Virus record (IMG/VR): IMGVR_UViG_3300025141_013434
Span: 62,001 to 126,000 of that record
Direction: 5' to 3' (one strand)
Length of the DNA: 64,000 nt
Origin: a virus
Below the pieces are notes generated by a model. The model searched no databases. It had not been told where the DNA came from and worked only from the letters and a program-made list of their open reading frames with translations. A program made the translations under genes and the position numbers. Position 1 is the stretch's first letter. Each line of letters starts with the position of its first letter. Below, piece by piece: positions 7,580 to 15,997 of the stretch.

Positions 7580-8020
7580 TTAAATAAGTTTTTTCCAAGC
7601 ATCGCCGGCAACAGAAAGAATACCATCTATATTAATGCCCGGGTCGCCCGGGGAATAGTCAGACAACGGGGAGCTTGGGGTGGTGGTCTCCGATACAGAC
7701 CCGCCACGAGAGATGGGCTCCGTGCCTTCGAATACGTTTATTCCATTGAAAGCCTCTCCTCCAATGGCGTCGAGCATTTTCTTTCTAGTTTCTGTCAACT
7801 GCTTTCTTTTAGTTTTTTGTCTTTCTTTCAGAAGGTCTCCAGGCGGCGGGCTCATGTTGGCGGTAGCCTGTGGTCTCGACTCCACTATCGGAGTGCCAAC
7901 ATTTACACCTTTCACAACTTCTGAAATTATGCCCGAAAGTACACCTTCATCAAATATTACTTCTTTTATACACTGTTTGATAAGGGGCTTTAAGGCTTTT
8001 TTTAATTCTTCGTTTTTCAT
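7580..8020 (-). CDS. Scaffold-like hypothetical protein
   Basis: This 146-residue protein has an N-terminal amphipathic helix (ELKKALKPLIKQCIKEVIFD), a Pro/Ser-rich middle, a basic helix with RQKTKRKQLTETRKKML at about residues 67-83, and a C-terminus ending in INIDGILSVAGDAWKKLI. It has no known domain. Its N-terminal helix resembles that of the next gene upstream (QLSEIIKEAILEE). It lies between the prohead protease and bS21. A small core or internal head protein is plausible and could be a substrate of the nearby protease. Confidence 0.65.
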   Translation of the reverse strand: MKNEELKKALKPLIKQCIKEVIFDEGVLSGIISEVVKGVNVGTPIVESRPQATANMSPPPGDLLKERQKTKRKQLTETRKKMLDAIGGEAFNGINVFEGTEPISRGGSVSETTTPSSPLSDYSPGDPGINIDGILSVAGDAWKKLI

Positions 8021-8025
8021 TCCTG

Positions 8026-8478
8026 TTAGCTTAACCTTTCATAATCTTCAACGCCAGCTGCAGCTAATCTCCTGCGACGGCGGTCATCATCGGAAACACC
8101 AGAGGGTTCATCTCCTGCGGGTTCATCACCTTCGGGGGCCTCGGCATCGTCGGCCGGCTCGGGGGTTGGGAGTCGTGCTTCTATTTCTGAATCTTCGAGC
8201 GCCTCCAGTGCGACCCAGGCTCCCTGAAGGCCTTCTGAGACTTCTTCTCCCGTTTTCTCTTTTGCCAACCCTCTTATGACTTCAGATATTTGATCTAAAA
8301 GCTGTAAAAATTCTGCTTGACTTTCCCCAGTAAATTTGCGGCCACCGGAAGCCTTGCTAATAAATACGGCAAGGCGCTTTTCCGGGTCCTCCTTTTGTGC
8401 GGGTTCTGCTGCAGGTTCACCTTCTACTTCTTCCAAAATTGCTTCTTTAATAATTTCGCTGAGTTGTTCTTTATTCAA
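8026..8478 (-). CDS. Acidic scaffold-like protein
   Basis: The likely product is 150 residues starting at a TTG codon (8478-8476) with GAGGA upstream, just past the stop codon of the protease gene; a further upstream TTG at 8496 would give six more residues without a better RBS. It has an N-terminal amphipathic helix (QLSEIIKEAILEEVEGE), a helical middle, a Pro/Glu/Asp/Gly-rich acidic stretch, and a terminal DDDRRRRRLAAAGVEDYERL. No domain is recognised. Composition and place suggest a prohead core component, analogous in position to T4 gp67/gp68, but without detectable homology. Confidence 0.65.
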   Translation of the reverse strand: MNKEQLSEIIKEAILEEVEGEPAAEPAQKEDPEKRLAVFISKASGGRKFTGESQAEFLQLLDQISEVIRGLAKEKTGEEVSEGLQGAWVALEALEDSEIEARLPTPEPADDAEAPEGDEPAGDEPSGVSDDDRRRRRLAAAGVEDYERLS

Positions 8479-8482
8479 TGGA

Positions 8483-9082
8483 TCAATCCTCTTCAATAAT
8501 GCTGTTCAAAATTCGATTTATTTTATCGGCCTTCGTAAGGCCCGCAGATCGGTCCCTGGCTTCCGACATCATAAAAGCACCAGGAGTAGAGGGGTCCGAA
8601 ACCATGTCAAAACATATGAGTTGAAAATCATCTTCTACCATGGTGTTCCCGTTATCTTCCCTGACAGAACCCATGCCCCTAGAAGAGATTCCCAGCTTAA
8701 CTCCGCACGATATCAACTCTTTTAGCACCTTTCCCGAAGGTGTGTTGAGCACTTCTATCTTGCCCATAACTTTATCGCCGTCTGCCCATATTTCAGTGAC
8801 CAAATGAGACGCATTTGACAGGTTGACAACCGAAGTCTCTGGATGGTCTAATTCGCCCAAAGCTCTTCTTTCCTTTACGATTTTTTGATAATTTTTAACT
8901 TCCCTCATCAGGGTTTTTGACGGATATACGCGGCCATTTCCATTTCTGACATTTGCCTGTTGCATAATGCCTGTCAAGTAAACTGCGCCATTCTCTCTTA
9001 CCTTTCGTTTTTCGTCTTCAGTAAGAAGGTCTTGGCATATTCCGCCTTCGCAAAGTTCGTAAAATTCTCTAAGAAGTTTCAT
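8483..9082 (-). CDS. 21: Prohead maturation protease (T4 gp21-like, S80 family)
   Basis: This 199-residue serine protease cleaves the core and the N-terminus of the capsid protein at Leu/Ile-x-Glu sites during head maturation. Family signatures are visible: LTGIMQQANVRNGNGRVYP (residues 36-54), ALGELDHPE with the candidate catalytic His80, and LGISSRGMGS with the candidate catalytic Ser at 133-134. Length is close to T4 gp21. The start at 9082 has GAGGATTAAAG upstream. The gene lies between the portal-linked genes and the scaffold-like genes, the usual setting. Confidence 0.92.
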   Translation of the reverse strand: MKLLREFYELCEGGICQDLLTEDEKRKVRENGAVYLTGIMQQANVRNGNGRVYPSKTLMREVKNYQKIVKERRALGELDHPETSVVNLSNASHLVTEIWADGDKVMGKIEVLNTPSGKVLKELISCGVKLGISSRGMGSVREDNGNTMVEDDFQLICFDMVSDPSTPGAFMMSEARDRSAGLTKADKINRILNSIIEED

Positions 9083-9178
9083 CTTTAATCCTCAACGCGG
9101 GGGCCACCCGCCTCATCTAAGATCCCTTACAACAATTAGCAACAGGTCTTATATACCATCTTATGGTTGTGAATGGTC

Positions 9179-9517
9179 TCATTTCCATCTCCTATAATTT
9201 GTTTTCTTTTTAAAACTAACACCATTGTGTTCTATCTTTAATCCGTTATCTCCGAACAACATATTAAGAACATAACTTGTTGCTGAACTAAGACACCCTA
9301 ATAAAAAACCCGTAACTAAAGATTCATCAAAACTAAATAGTTCTGTTGTGTCATTAAGGGCCCACAAAAATACACCTACCCAAAAACCCATACACATTGG
9401 GCAGCTAAATAACTTCCCTAGGGATCCTTTCGCTGGTCGTATTTTTTTTAAGATTGTTGCATAAACAAGTATTTGTGTTAATCCGTATGCACAAAGGACA
9501 AAATATATTAAGCTCAC
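9179..9517 (-). CDS. Small membrane protein, DUF1360-like
   Basis: This 112-residue protein starts at a GTG that overlaps the upstream stop codon by four bases. It has an N-terminal membrane helix (IYFVLCAYGLTQILVYATIL), the motif FSCPMCMGFWVGVFLWAL forming a second helix, and a third hydrophobic segment around TGFLLGCLSSATSYVLNMLF. The CPxCxGFWvG signature is what I associate with DUF1360 small membrane proteins found in phages and bacteria, whose function is not established. It is unusual inside a head operon. The tail is basic and probably cytoplasmic. Confidence 0.7.
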   Translation of the reverse strand: MSLIYFVLCAYGLTQILVYATILKKIRPAKGSLGKLFSCPMCMGFWVGVFLWALNDTTELFSFDESLVTGFLLGCLSSATSYVLNMLFGDNGLKIEHNGVSFKKKTNYRRWK

Positions 9518-10131
9518 TTCTCCTCGCTTTCTCTAAGAACCGAATACATATACTGATAGCCGTATGGGCGCACCGTGTGATCAAGGGAGCCTTTTTTGTC
9601 AGAGTGGGGAATTTCTCCAAGCTCAGTACTATCCTCATCATCAGGATCTACGAAGTGTTGCAACATGTCCTGTTTGAGGTCTCTTCTTGCAAAAATGTCT
9701 GGCTTTTCTTGCTCCAAAAATATACTTGTCATAAAAATAGCAGTCTGTACAGAATCAATGCCTTCTATTTTTGATTCATGTATTTCCGCTTCCAAAGAAG
9801 AATATACATTCCCGCCTTGAATACTAGACCTTTCTATGACTCCTTTTTTTGCCATAAACTCATAGAACCTGTCTTGTGTAGGATAAACTTCTCTTTGTTT
9901 TAAATTCTTCGGAAACGTTATCAATTTGCTTTTTCCCGGAGAGACAACTATATCTATTAGATCATGATCGAATATCATGATGTCTCCATTCAGAGCCCGG
10001 CGAGCGACCATTTCGACTGTGACTGGTTTAGGTTCGTCGGGGGGATCCGCCACTATCTTTATCTTTATGGACCCTTCTTCTTGCGGGCCCTCTGTGACAC
10101 CAGTCGGAATTATCTTTACTTTAATTGCCAT
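9514..10131 (-). CDS. Conserved-type hypothetical between portal and protease
   Basis: This 205-residue protein begins with a beta-rich domain (VKIIPTGVTEG, then IKIKIVADPPDEPKPV), followed by a helical C-terminal part containing VQTAIFMTSIFLEQEKPDIF. No catalytic motif or membrane segment is evident. It overlaps both neighbours by a few bases, which indicates coupled translation with the portal-linked helical protein and the small membrane protein. The function is unknown; the setting suggests a head-assembly role. Confidence 0.72.
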   Translation of the reverse strand: MAIKVKIIPTGVTEGPQEEGSIKIKIVADPPDEPKPVTVEMVARRALNGDIMIFDHDLIDIVVSPGKSKLITFPKNLKQREVYPTQDRFYEFMAKKGVIERSSIQGGNVYSSLEAEIHESKIEGIDSVQTAIFMTSIFLEQEKPDIFARRDLKQDMLQHFVDPDDEDSTELGEIPHSDKKGSLDHTVRPYGYQYMYSVLRESEEK

Positions 10132-10951
10132 CTTTCTCTATCTCTTGCACAAGGCTTTGTATTTTTATAACCTCTTCTAGCATTATCATGTCTATACCGC
10201 TGTTCTTGTAACCCTCAAGTTTCGAAAGAACCGCCTCGGTTTTTAGTTTCATTTCTTGGTCTTGCTCCATTATCGGATCACCAATAGCTCTTTTAACTTT
10301 TTCTTTTAGTGCGCCTATTTCGTCATTGAGATAAATTTTGAGAGCCAAGCCATTGTCAGAAAACGATGCAACATACTTTGTCAAAAGCTCTTTTTGCCCC
10401 TCGTTCAGGGAGTCACAATACTTTTCATTAAACCTTTTTACAAACGATTTAAAAACCAGATTATCTATCGGGTCTTTAGTGTTCGCTTTTCGCGAGGAGT
10501 TTTTGTTTGTTAAATTATTTAAAAACTTCTGTTCCAGCAAGACCCTTTCTTTTACATTTGCCGAATCGTTGAATATCGCATAAAGGCTAGCTAAATTTTT
10601 ATAGTTTGGAACAAAGTTTGCGAACACGCCACTCAGAGACTTGTTTATCTTCTTTATAAGGGCGCTCTGTTCCACAAACAACCCCTTCTTGTCAAGCTTG
10701 GAATAAGCTATCTTTGCTTCCATCATTAGCTTTTCAGCGGTCGAAAGATCCAGTTCATTAGTTTCGTACAAGGACTTGTAAATTTCCAACTCCTTCAACA
10801 AATTAGAATCTTTTGGAAAATGCTCTTTAATAATTTCAACAATCTTGTTTTTCTTAAAAGTGTTGTTTTTTATTATACTTTTGGTTAATTCTCGAACCAA
10901 AGCCTCGTAAACGAAAGCCGTATTTCTTTTTTTATTATGTTTCAGTCTCAT
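10121..10951 (-). CDS. Helical protein adjacent to the portal
   Basis: This 276-residue protein is almost entirely alpha-helical and rich in Lys, Leu, Asn and Glu. It starts MRLKHNKKRNTAFVYEALV and continues ELTKSIIKNNTF, an N-terminal pattern I recognise from unnamed proteins next to portal genes in marine T4-like phages. Its start lies 17 bases inside the end of the portal gene. No enzyme motif is seen. A role at the portal vertex or in head initiation is an inference from this fixed neighbourhood only. Confidence 0.75.
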   Translation of the reverse strand: MRLKHNKKRNTAFVYEALVRELTKSIIKNNTFKKNKIVEIIKEHFPKDSNLLKELEIYKSLYETNELDLSTAEKLMMEAKIAYSKLDKKGLFVEQSALIKKINKSLSGVFANFVPNYKNLASLYAIFNDSANVKERVLLEQKFLNNLTNKNSSRKANTKDPIDNLVFKSFVKRFNEKYCDSLNEGQKELLTKYVASFSDNGLALKIYLNDEIGALKEKVKRAIGDPIMEQDQEMKLKTEAVLSKLEGYKNSGIDMIMLEEVIKIQSLVQEIEKDGN

Positions 10952-12917
10952 CTTTGTCCCTCATTTCAAGGTCTTTGATTAGCTTTTTTACATCAAAACT
11001 AATTTCTGTTATTAGACGCTCTTCTCTAGAGTAACTAGTTTGCTTGTCTTCATAAATGCCCTTCGATAAAGACCTCAAACCCATTAAATCATCAAAACCA
11101 GAGCCACGAGTGCCTTTCGTCATTCCCGGGTTGATGGTCCTGTCGGTATTTCGGGCTTTTTCATCGGCGTACTTTGACTTCCGTGAGCGAACCCGTGCGC
11201 CGCGGTCGTTGCGTTTTACCTTTACCGGTTTGTAAGAGCCCTTTTCATAATGACGTATATCGTCATCCCTCTTGGCTGGTGCTGCCAAGAGGGATGATTC
11301 TTCGCCAGCAGCTTCTTCACCACCAAGGTCATCGCCGAGGTCACCGCCGAGGTCGCCACCAAGGTCACCACCAAGGTCGCCACCAAGTTCACCGCCGAGT
11401 TCACCGCCTGCGCCGGCGGCGGCTTCGGTGGCAGCTGCAACCTCTGCAGATGCTTGTTCGGCAGTGGCTTCAAGAATCGCATCAAATTTGCGATCATAAA
11501 ACATTTCTCTCTGATTTCTCAGGAATTCGTCTTCGGTCAAATTAAACAGGCGAGTTGCGACCCAACGCTTGCTGAAATAACCCTCTGTTGCCGACGACGC
11601 AGTCTCAAACTTTGTCTTCCAGTGCTCCAGTTCTTGTAGTTCCGCAATTTTGGATGGATTGGCGAGGGCCAACTTGAAAGAAGTCAGGTCTTCTCCTCGA
11701 AAGCCTAAAACATATAAATGGATAATCCCGATTTTTTCAAGCTCCGTTATGATAGATCTTTGTAAGCGTGTGATCGTCCTTGCGAACCTTATGTCCTTTT
11801 GAGCAAGAGTCGTTTTGTCGTCCTCTGCTCCGCCGTCTGTGGACGCCATCAAATACGATGCAGGGACCTTCAAGGCCGAAAACAGTTTATCTCTAAGATA
11901 TTTTACATCGTCGATATCCCCAGTATACTGACCACCCGCAAGAGTCTCAACCTTGGAAGAAACTCCTCCCCGAACGGGTATGAAATAATCTTCGTCTACC
12001 GACATGGGATTGTACCTAAGGTCCACTCGACCAGTAGAAGGGTCGACAACTTGGTTTCTCTTCATCTGTGTCATGACCTTTTGCATGTATTGCTCCACGT
12101 CAAGAGGGGGTATATTGCCAACATCAATATAGAACACTCTTCTCTCTGGAGACCTTACAATTCGATAGGCCATTACTGCGTCTTCTAACAACGTAAGTTG
12201 TCTCCAAATTCTACGGGCCGGTTCGAGAACCGATGAACCATATGGTGCATACTTATCATTTCCAAGAACTCGAAAGTGGGCCATTTGCCAGTTTTCGAAA
12301 GTCATCCCGGAAGAGTTCCACTGATATTGAATGTAATTCGGGTTTGTCTTGTCCTCGCCCTCCACTCTTTCAATCTCTTGAGTTGGTAAGCCTATTACTG
12401 ACTGGACTCCAATTGATTCATCTATGTCCAAGTACAGAAAGAAGTCCCCATACTTACACATGGTACGGCACCAGCCAAAAAGATTAAACTCAATATTCAT
12501 AATATTGCGATACAACGATTCTAAGGTATTCTTTATTTCATCATTATTACAATCAATGGCTAAAAGCGGCTGCAAAGGGCTCGAAGTTGTCATTTCGTCA
12601 GCGTATATGTCGAGTGCCGAAGCGATCTCCGGCGTATATTCCATTTGATCAAAGTCTACATACCTTTCCATCCGGTTTTGATTGGCCATAACATTGGCCA
12701 TCAAGTTATCAAATGGATTGTATTCCGTCTTCTTGAATTGTTGTCCACTAGCCGATCGAAATCTTCTGGCATATTTATCTAGCTGTCGTCTTCTTAATCT
12801 TCTTGCTGTTTGTGTTCTGTAAGTAACCAGCGGACCAGAAAGAAGCTTTGTTAGCTTTTTGAACAAACCACTGTCGGGATTCCTTGTGTTGTTTTTATTG
12901 TTATTGTTAGCTGCCAT
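10935..12917 (-). CDS. 20: Portal vertex protein (T4 gp20-like)
   Basis: This 660-residue protein forms the dodecameric DNA entry ring. Typical gp20-family blocks are MERYVDFDQMEYTPEIASAL followed by DIYADEMTT (about residues 82-110), the segment ending in WRQLTLLEDAVMAYRIVRSP, and PASYLMASTDGGAEDDKTTL with AQKDIRFARTITRLQ after it. It exceeds T4 gp20 (524 residues), partly through a C-terminal extension with a GGELGG/GGDLGG repeat at about residues 501-535 followed by a basic stretch. It begins ten bases after the terminase stop codon. Confidence 0.95.
   Translation of the reverse strand: MAANNNNKNNTRNPDSGLFKKLTKLLSGPLVTYRTQTARRLRRRQLDKYARRFRSASGQQFKKTEYNPFDNLMANVMANQNRMERYVDFDQMEYTPEIASALDIYADEMTTSSPLQPLLAIDCNNDEIKNTLESLYRNIMNIEFNLFGWCRTMCKYGDFFLYLDIDESIGVQSVIGLPTQEIERVEGEDKTNPNYIQYQWNSSGMTFENWQMAHFRVLGNDKYAPYGSSVLEPARRIWRQLTLLEDAVMAYRIVRSPERRVFYIDVGNIPPLDVEQYMQKVMTQMKRNQVVDPSTGRVDLRYNPMSVDEDYFIPVRGGVSSKVETLAGGQYTGDIDDVKYLRDKLFSALKVPASYLMASTDGGAEDDKTTLAQKDIRFARTITRLQRSIITELEKIGIIHLYVLGFRGEDLTSFKLALANPSKIAELQELEHWKTKFETASSATEGYFSKRWVATRLFNLTEDEFLRNQREMFYDRKFDAILEATAEQASAEVAAATEAAAGAGGELGGELGGDLGGDLGGDLGGDLGDDLGGEEAAGEESSLLAAPAKRDDDIRHYEKGSYKPVKVKRNDRGARVRSRKSKYADEKARNTDRTINPGMTKGTRGSGFDDLMGLRSLSKGIYEDKQTSYSREERLITEISFDVKKLIKDLEMRDKDETET
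11315..11415 (-). repeat. Gly-Asp-Leu-Gly coding repeats in the portal C-terminus
   Basis: An array of short (12-bp) units, written on the plus strand as variants of accaaggtcgcc, encodes repeated GGDL/GGEL tetrapeptides. The units vary at silent positions, so this array is older or under more drift than the 30-bp repeats at 256-345. Confidence 0.85.
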
Positions 12918-12926
12918 ATTTTATTT

Positions 12927-14510
12927 TCAACCTTTGAAAAGCCAAGGAAATTGCTGTTCTTGTCTTTTTGTTTCTTTTATTTTATCAAAAACGCTATCTC
13001 TTTTATAGTTTGTTTGTCCAGCAATTGTTGTTGATATCGTTGTATTCGACACAAACATCGAATCTAGAAAGGCCCTTTTATATTCCATGCTTCTGCTGTT
13101 CTCCACCAGCGCTGTATCTCTAACCCAACAACCTATGGAGCAAGCCAAAATAAGGTCATCATTGTAGCTTCTCATCGCCTCCGGCTTTCCATTGTTCCAA
13201 ACAAAGGTCTTCATCTCGTTATAAAGACGAGAGGAGTATATTTTAATTAGTTTGTTTCTTATGAATTCTTCCATCTTAGCGATAATAAGGGGCCTAGTTT
13301 TAGAAGAAGTTGTAAAGCCTGCAATAGCATTAGACCTGTGCTCCGCTTGAATTTGATCTATGTATTCGTGAGACGACTTTATAGAATAATAAATATTTGG
13401 GTAATTTCTTTCTACCAGCTTGTCCAAAACAGAATACCCAACAGAATTATTCTCAACGATGATCATGCAATCACCATATTCTTTGCCGGCATCATGGAGA
13501 ATTCCAGCAAATATATCTGGAGTTACCTTTCCTTGATATTCTGCTATTATTTCCATGTCTGTTATGTTTAAAACGTGGAAAACCGAATAGTCTCTTCCGT
13601 CGCCCCGGGCAACGTCTGCACTTATAATATATTCTTTTGTGGGGTCAAACTCTTTCCAAATCCACAAGTTTCTATCAAAGCCGGTTCTATATTTTGGATC
13701 GGACAACATCGTCGAGATCCAGTCCAGATCATCTGAGTGGAATACAGTCTCCCCAGACATGTTGAAGTTACATTCAAGCTCTTGAGCAATTTCTCGCCTA
13801 GACATGTTTTTTGTTTCTTTTTCAAACCATTCTTGATCTCTATCAGGGTGCCTGTTCCACGTAAGTACTGTCGCGTTAAAATCGTTTGTCCTTTGTTCTG
13901 CTTCAGTATAAATCTTGTGAAACCAGTTACCAACACCATTGGGAGTAGAAAGAGCGATACAACGACCACCAGTAGAAAGAGTAGGATACAGACCCATCCA
14001 CAACTCTGCAAGACCCTCAACGTGAGCGGCCTCGTCTATAACCAAGAGAGACAGAGCTTCTGATCGGCCGGCATCGCCGCTAGTTGAAGATGCTTTTATT
14101 TGAGATCCGTTAGATAATTCGAAAGAGGTTCTGTTGTCTATCGATACCTCTGAAATCCTGATCCAATCTGGCAGATTCTTTAGTATGCTTTTTACTTTTT
14201 TTACTAAATTTGATGCTGTGCTGAACTTAGTTGCTATAACTAAAACATTCTTTTCTCGATGAAAGAGCATCAGCCAGCTAACATAAGCCGCGGAAATGGT
14301 AGATATGCCCAACTGCCTTGCTTTGAGAATTACATTAAACCTGTGATCCAAAAAGGACTCCACCAAATCTTCCTGAAAATCGTAAAGACGAAATGGTATT
14401 AGACCCTTTTGTGGGTGTGTGATTTTTGCATAAGTATTAATAAAGTATACTGGGTCTTTGCCGCACTTTACTATCTCTTTCATCACCTCTTTTTTGGTGA
14501 GTTGGTACAT
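12927..14510 (-). CDS. 17: Terminase large subunit (T4 gp17-like)
   Basis: This 527-residue packaging motor has an ATPase and a nuclease domain. The Walker-A-like loop is KARQLGIS at residues 63-70 and Walker B is LLVIDEAAH with Asp159-Glu160, followed by ALSTPNG. The RNase-H-fold nuclease shows the acidic cluster SADVARGDG near residue 298, IVENNSVG near 354 and YNDDLILACSI near 449. Length is slightly below T4 gp17 (610 residues). It starts directly after the gene at 14513-15097, with little RBS, suggesting coupling. In T4 the sheath and tube genes lie between 17 and 20; here the portal follows at once. Confidence 0.96.
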   Translation of the reverse strand: MYQLTKKEVMKEIVKCGKDPVYFINTYAKITHPQKGLIPFRLYDFQEDLVESFLDHRFNVILKARQLGISTISAAYVSWLMLFHREKNVLVIATKFSTASNLVKKVKSILKNLPDWIRISEVSIDNRTSFELSNGSQIKASSTSGDAGRSEALSLLVIDEAAHVEGLAELWMGLYPTLSTGGRCIALSTPNGVGNWFHKIYTEAEQRTNDFNATVLTWNRHPDRDQEWFEKETKNMSRREIAQELECNFNMSGETVFHSDDLDWISTMLSDPKYRTGFDRNLWIWKEFDPTKEYIISADVARGDGRDYSVFHVLNITDMEIIAEYQGKVTPDIFAGILHDAGKEYGDCMIIVENNSVGYSVLDKLVERNYPNIYYSIKSSHEYIDQIQAEHRSNAIAGFTTSSKTRPLIIAKMEEFIRNKLIKIYSSRLYNEMKTFVWNNGKPEAMRSYNDDLILACSIGCWVRDTALVENSRSMEYKRAFLDSMFVSNTTISTTIAGQTNYKRDSVFDKIKETKRQEQQFPWLFKG

Positions 14511-14512
14511 AC

Positions 14513-15097
14513 TTATTTGAGGTCAGTGTTTCTCTGGCCAGATTGAAGATTCCATGGCTCAAATTGTTTAAAATTGTCGGACTTTGACTTGTCGTTTTTG
14601 GGCCTCTTCTTTCCCGGCGCTTGGTCCAAAAACTTTTTAATATTGTCCCTCAGACCTTCAGGGTCGGTTTTGTCGAGGCCGTCAACACCGTTGATCGTAT
14701 AAACCTTGTTTGCTGTAACCGTGGTCCTAACTCTAGAAACATATTGCACTAGGACATCCACTTCCCCTTCTTCTTTCAGAGAGAGTGTACTCTTTGTCAA
14801 TTTGCGATATTCTTTCTTGATAAATTTAACGACATCATTGATGCTCGACTCAATTTCCGATTCAAACCCCTTGTCGTGTACGTGCTTGAGTTTACAGTCA
14901 TATTGATATGAAACAATCATCTTGTCCCTATTAAATCTTACTGAAAAGCCGTCTATAAGTCTAGAGTCTATCAGGGGATTCCCCTCTTCTCTGCGCAGGC
15001 CCATCTCCACGGGTGAACCTTCCGAATCAATAGCGCCATCGTGAGTGTTTGATAACACTTGCGATATTCCATTTACGATATCTAATATAGTTGCCAT
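14513..15097 (-). CDS. Hypothetical protein upstream of terminase
   Basis: This 194-residue protein has a mixed alpha/beta N-terminal part (ILDIVNGISQVLSNTHDG, then a beta hairpin around FSVRFNRDKMIVSYQYD), a helical middle with FIKKEYRKLTKSTLSL, and a Lys/Asn/Asp-rich polar C-terminus. It is next to the large terminase, where a small terminase subunit would be expected, but it shows no helix-turn-helix or the central coiled coil of gp16, so I do not call it that. The ATG at 15097 has AGAGGG seven bases upstream. Confidence 0.7.
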   Translation of the reverse strand: MATILDIVNGISQVLSNTHDGAIDSEGSPVEMGLRREEGNPLIDSRLIDGFSVRFNRDKMIVSYQYDCKLKHVHDKGFESEIESSINDVVKFIKKEYRKLTKSTLSLKEEGEVDVLVQYVSRVRTTVTANKVYTINGVDGLDKTDPEGLRDNIKKFLDQAPGKKRPKNDKSKSDNFKQFEPWNLQSGQRNTDLK

Positions 15098-15132
15098 ATA
15101 AAAACCCTCTTGTCCACTAGTAAATAGTAGTT

Positions 15133-15522
15133 TTATTTGATAATAGCCCTAGTATTATCCGGACGCCAACCCGTTAACCAGCGCTTTTCGCGACCTTCGA
15201 CATATTGAATGTAACACTCGCGGCAGCAATTAAATTTATTCATATAAAGATCGTCCTTTAGCGAGAAAGAATATTTGTCGCAAACCGGGCAATCTCTTTT
15301 TGTTTCTCTTTCTAGAAACTTCCTTGATACTAGAAATCCCTTTTGCTTTTCTTTCTGCCCTTCTGAGCTGTTATGTTTTTTATAGAACTCTTTTAACTCT
15401 TCAAGATAGCGTTTTTCTTTCTCGTCTGTCCAACTAGACCTCGGATTCTGAACTGCTTCTTCTCCATATTTTTCTTTTATTGCCTTTTCTACTTTTACGG
15501 TATAGTTGGGGTCTTCGCTCAT
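15133..15522 (-). CDS. Small zinc-ribbon-like protein
   Basis: This 129-residue protein has a charged helical N-terminus with RSSWTDEKEKRYLEELKEFY and a C-terminal four-cysteine cluster, CPVCDKYSFS and then CCRECYIQYVEG, spaced C-x2-C...C-x2-C as in a zinc ribbon or treble clef. A Trp/Arg-rich tail follows. Its start overlaps the end of the upstream gene as TGAAATG. It separates the lysis-like cassette from the terminase block. A DNA-binding packaging or regulatory factor is possible; no family is recognised. Confidence 0.7.
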   Translation of the reverse strand: MSEDPNYTVKVEKAIKEKYGEEAVQNPRSSWTDEKEKRYLEELKEFYKKHNSSEGQKEKQKGFLVSRKFLERETKRDCPVCDKYSFSLKDDLYMNKFNCCRECYIQYVEGREKRWLTGWRPDNTRAIIK

Positions 15523-15523
15523 T

Positions 15524-15997
15524 TCACAATGAAGCCCCCATTGCGACGATCGTTAACACGGTGGTTAAAGCACCAACAGTAAATCCGCCGAGGGCCCATA
15601 AGTGAACATAGTCGTTCGGACGCTTAAGGGCGGCGGCCTCCAAGTCTTCTATTTCTTTGTTTTTTATCTTCATTACGGCGGTGGTCTCTTGCAGGATCGT
15701 GTCTATTCTCAATTCAAGGTTACTTATTTGCATGTCAAATGCTGCTTGCGCTCCTTGTAGATATTTTTTCACTCTAAGGTCGCACTTTTGTTCCGCAAAT
15801 TCAAGATTAGCTTGGAGTTTTGCTGTAGCCCTATCGTCAAAACACCAGCCGTCAAAAGGAACCAAGTGACCCTTCTTTACTTGTGCGAATTTTCCATGGT
15901 CGGTTTCGGTTGTTTCTTGGGCAAAGGCTGCCGTTGAAACAAAACTAATCAACGTAAGTAAGACCAAGTACCTCTTCAATCTTAGATCTAATAACAT
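15524..15997 (-). CDS. Exported, coiled-coil, C-terminally anchored protein (spanin-partner candidate)
   Basis: The 157-residue product starts with a signal sequence (RYLVLLTLISFVSTAAFA, predicted signal peptidase I cleavage before QETTE). A periplasmic region follows with two Cys (GWCFDD, EQKCDLR), a long helix of about 60 residues, and then a C-terminal membrane segment (WALGGFTVGALTTVLTIVAM). There is no lipobox, so it is not a classical Rz1 outer-membrane lipoprotein. Its first 53 bases overlap the end of the inner-spanin-like gene in another frame, an arrangement characteristic of overlapping Rz/Rz1 pairs. The RBS is AAAGGA seven bases before ATG. A lysis role is inferred from architecture and neighbours. 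Confidence 0.65.
   Translation of the reverse strand: MLLDLRLKRYLVLLTLISFVSTAAFAQETTETDHGKFAQVKKGHLVPFDGWCFDDRATAKLQANLEFAEQKCDLRVKKYLQGAQAAFDMQISNLELRIDTILQETTAVMKIKNKEIEDLEAAALKRPNDYVHLWALGGFTVGALTTVLTIVAMGASL

Noticed and set aside
8479-8496. TTG at 8496 as start of the acidic scaffold-like protein
   Set aside because: The TTG at 8478 is placed seven to eight bases after GAGGA; the one at 8496 lies upstream of that site.
9097-9111. GC-rich hairpin (5-bp stem) before the prohead protease gene
   Set aside because: There is no T run on the coding strand and the stem is short, so it is not a terminator. It may affect translation but I cannot support a feature.
14513-15097. Small terminase subunit upstream of the large subunit
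   Set aside because: The position fits, but no helix-turn-helix or gp16-like coiled-coil core is visible.
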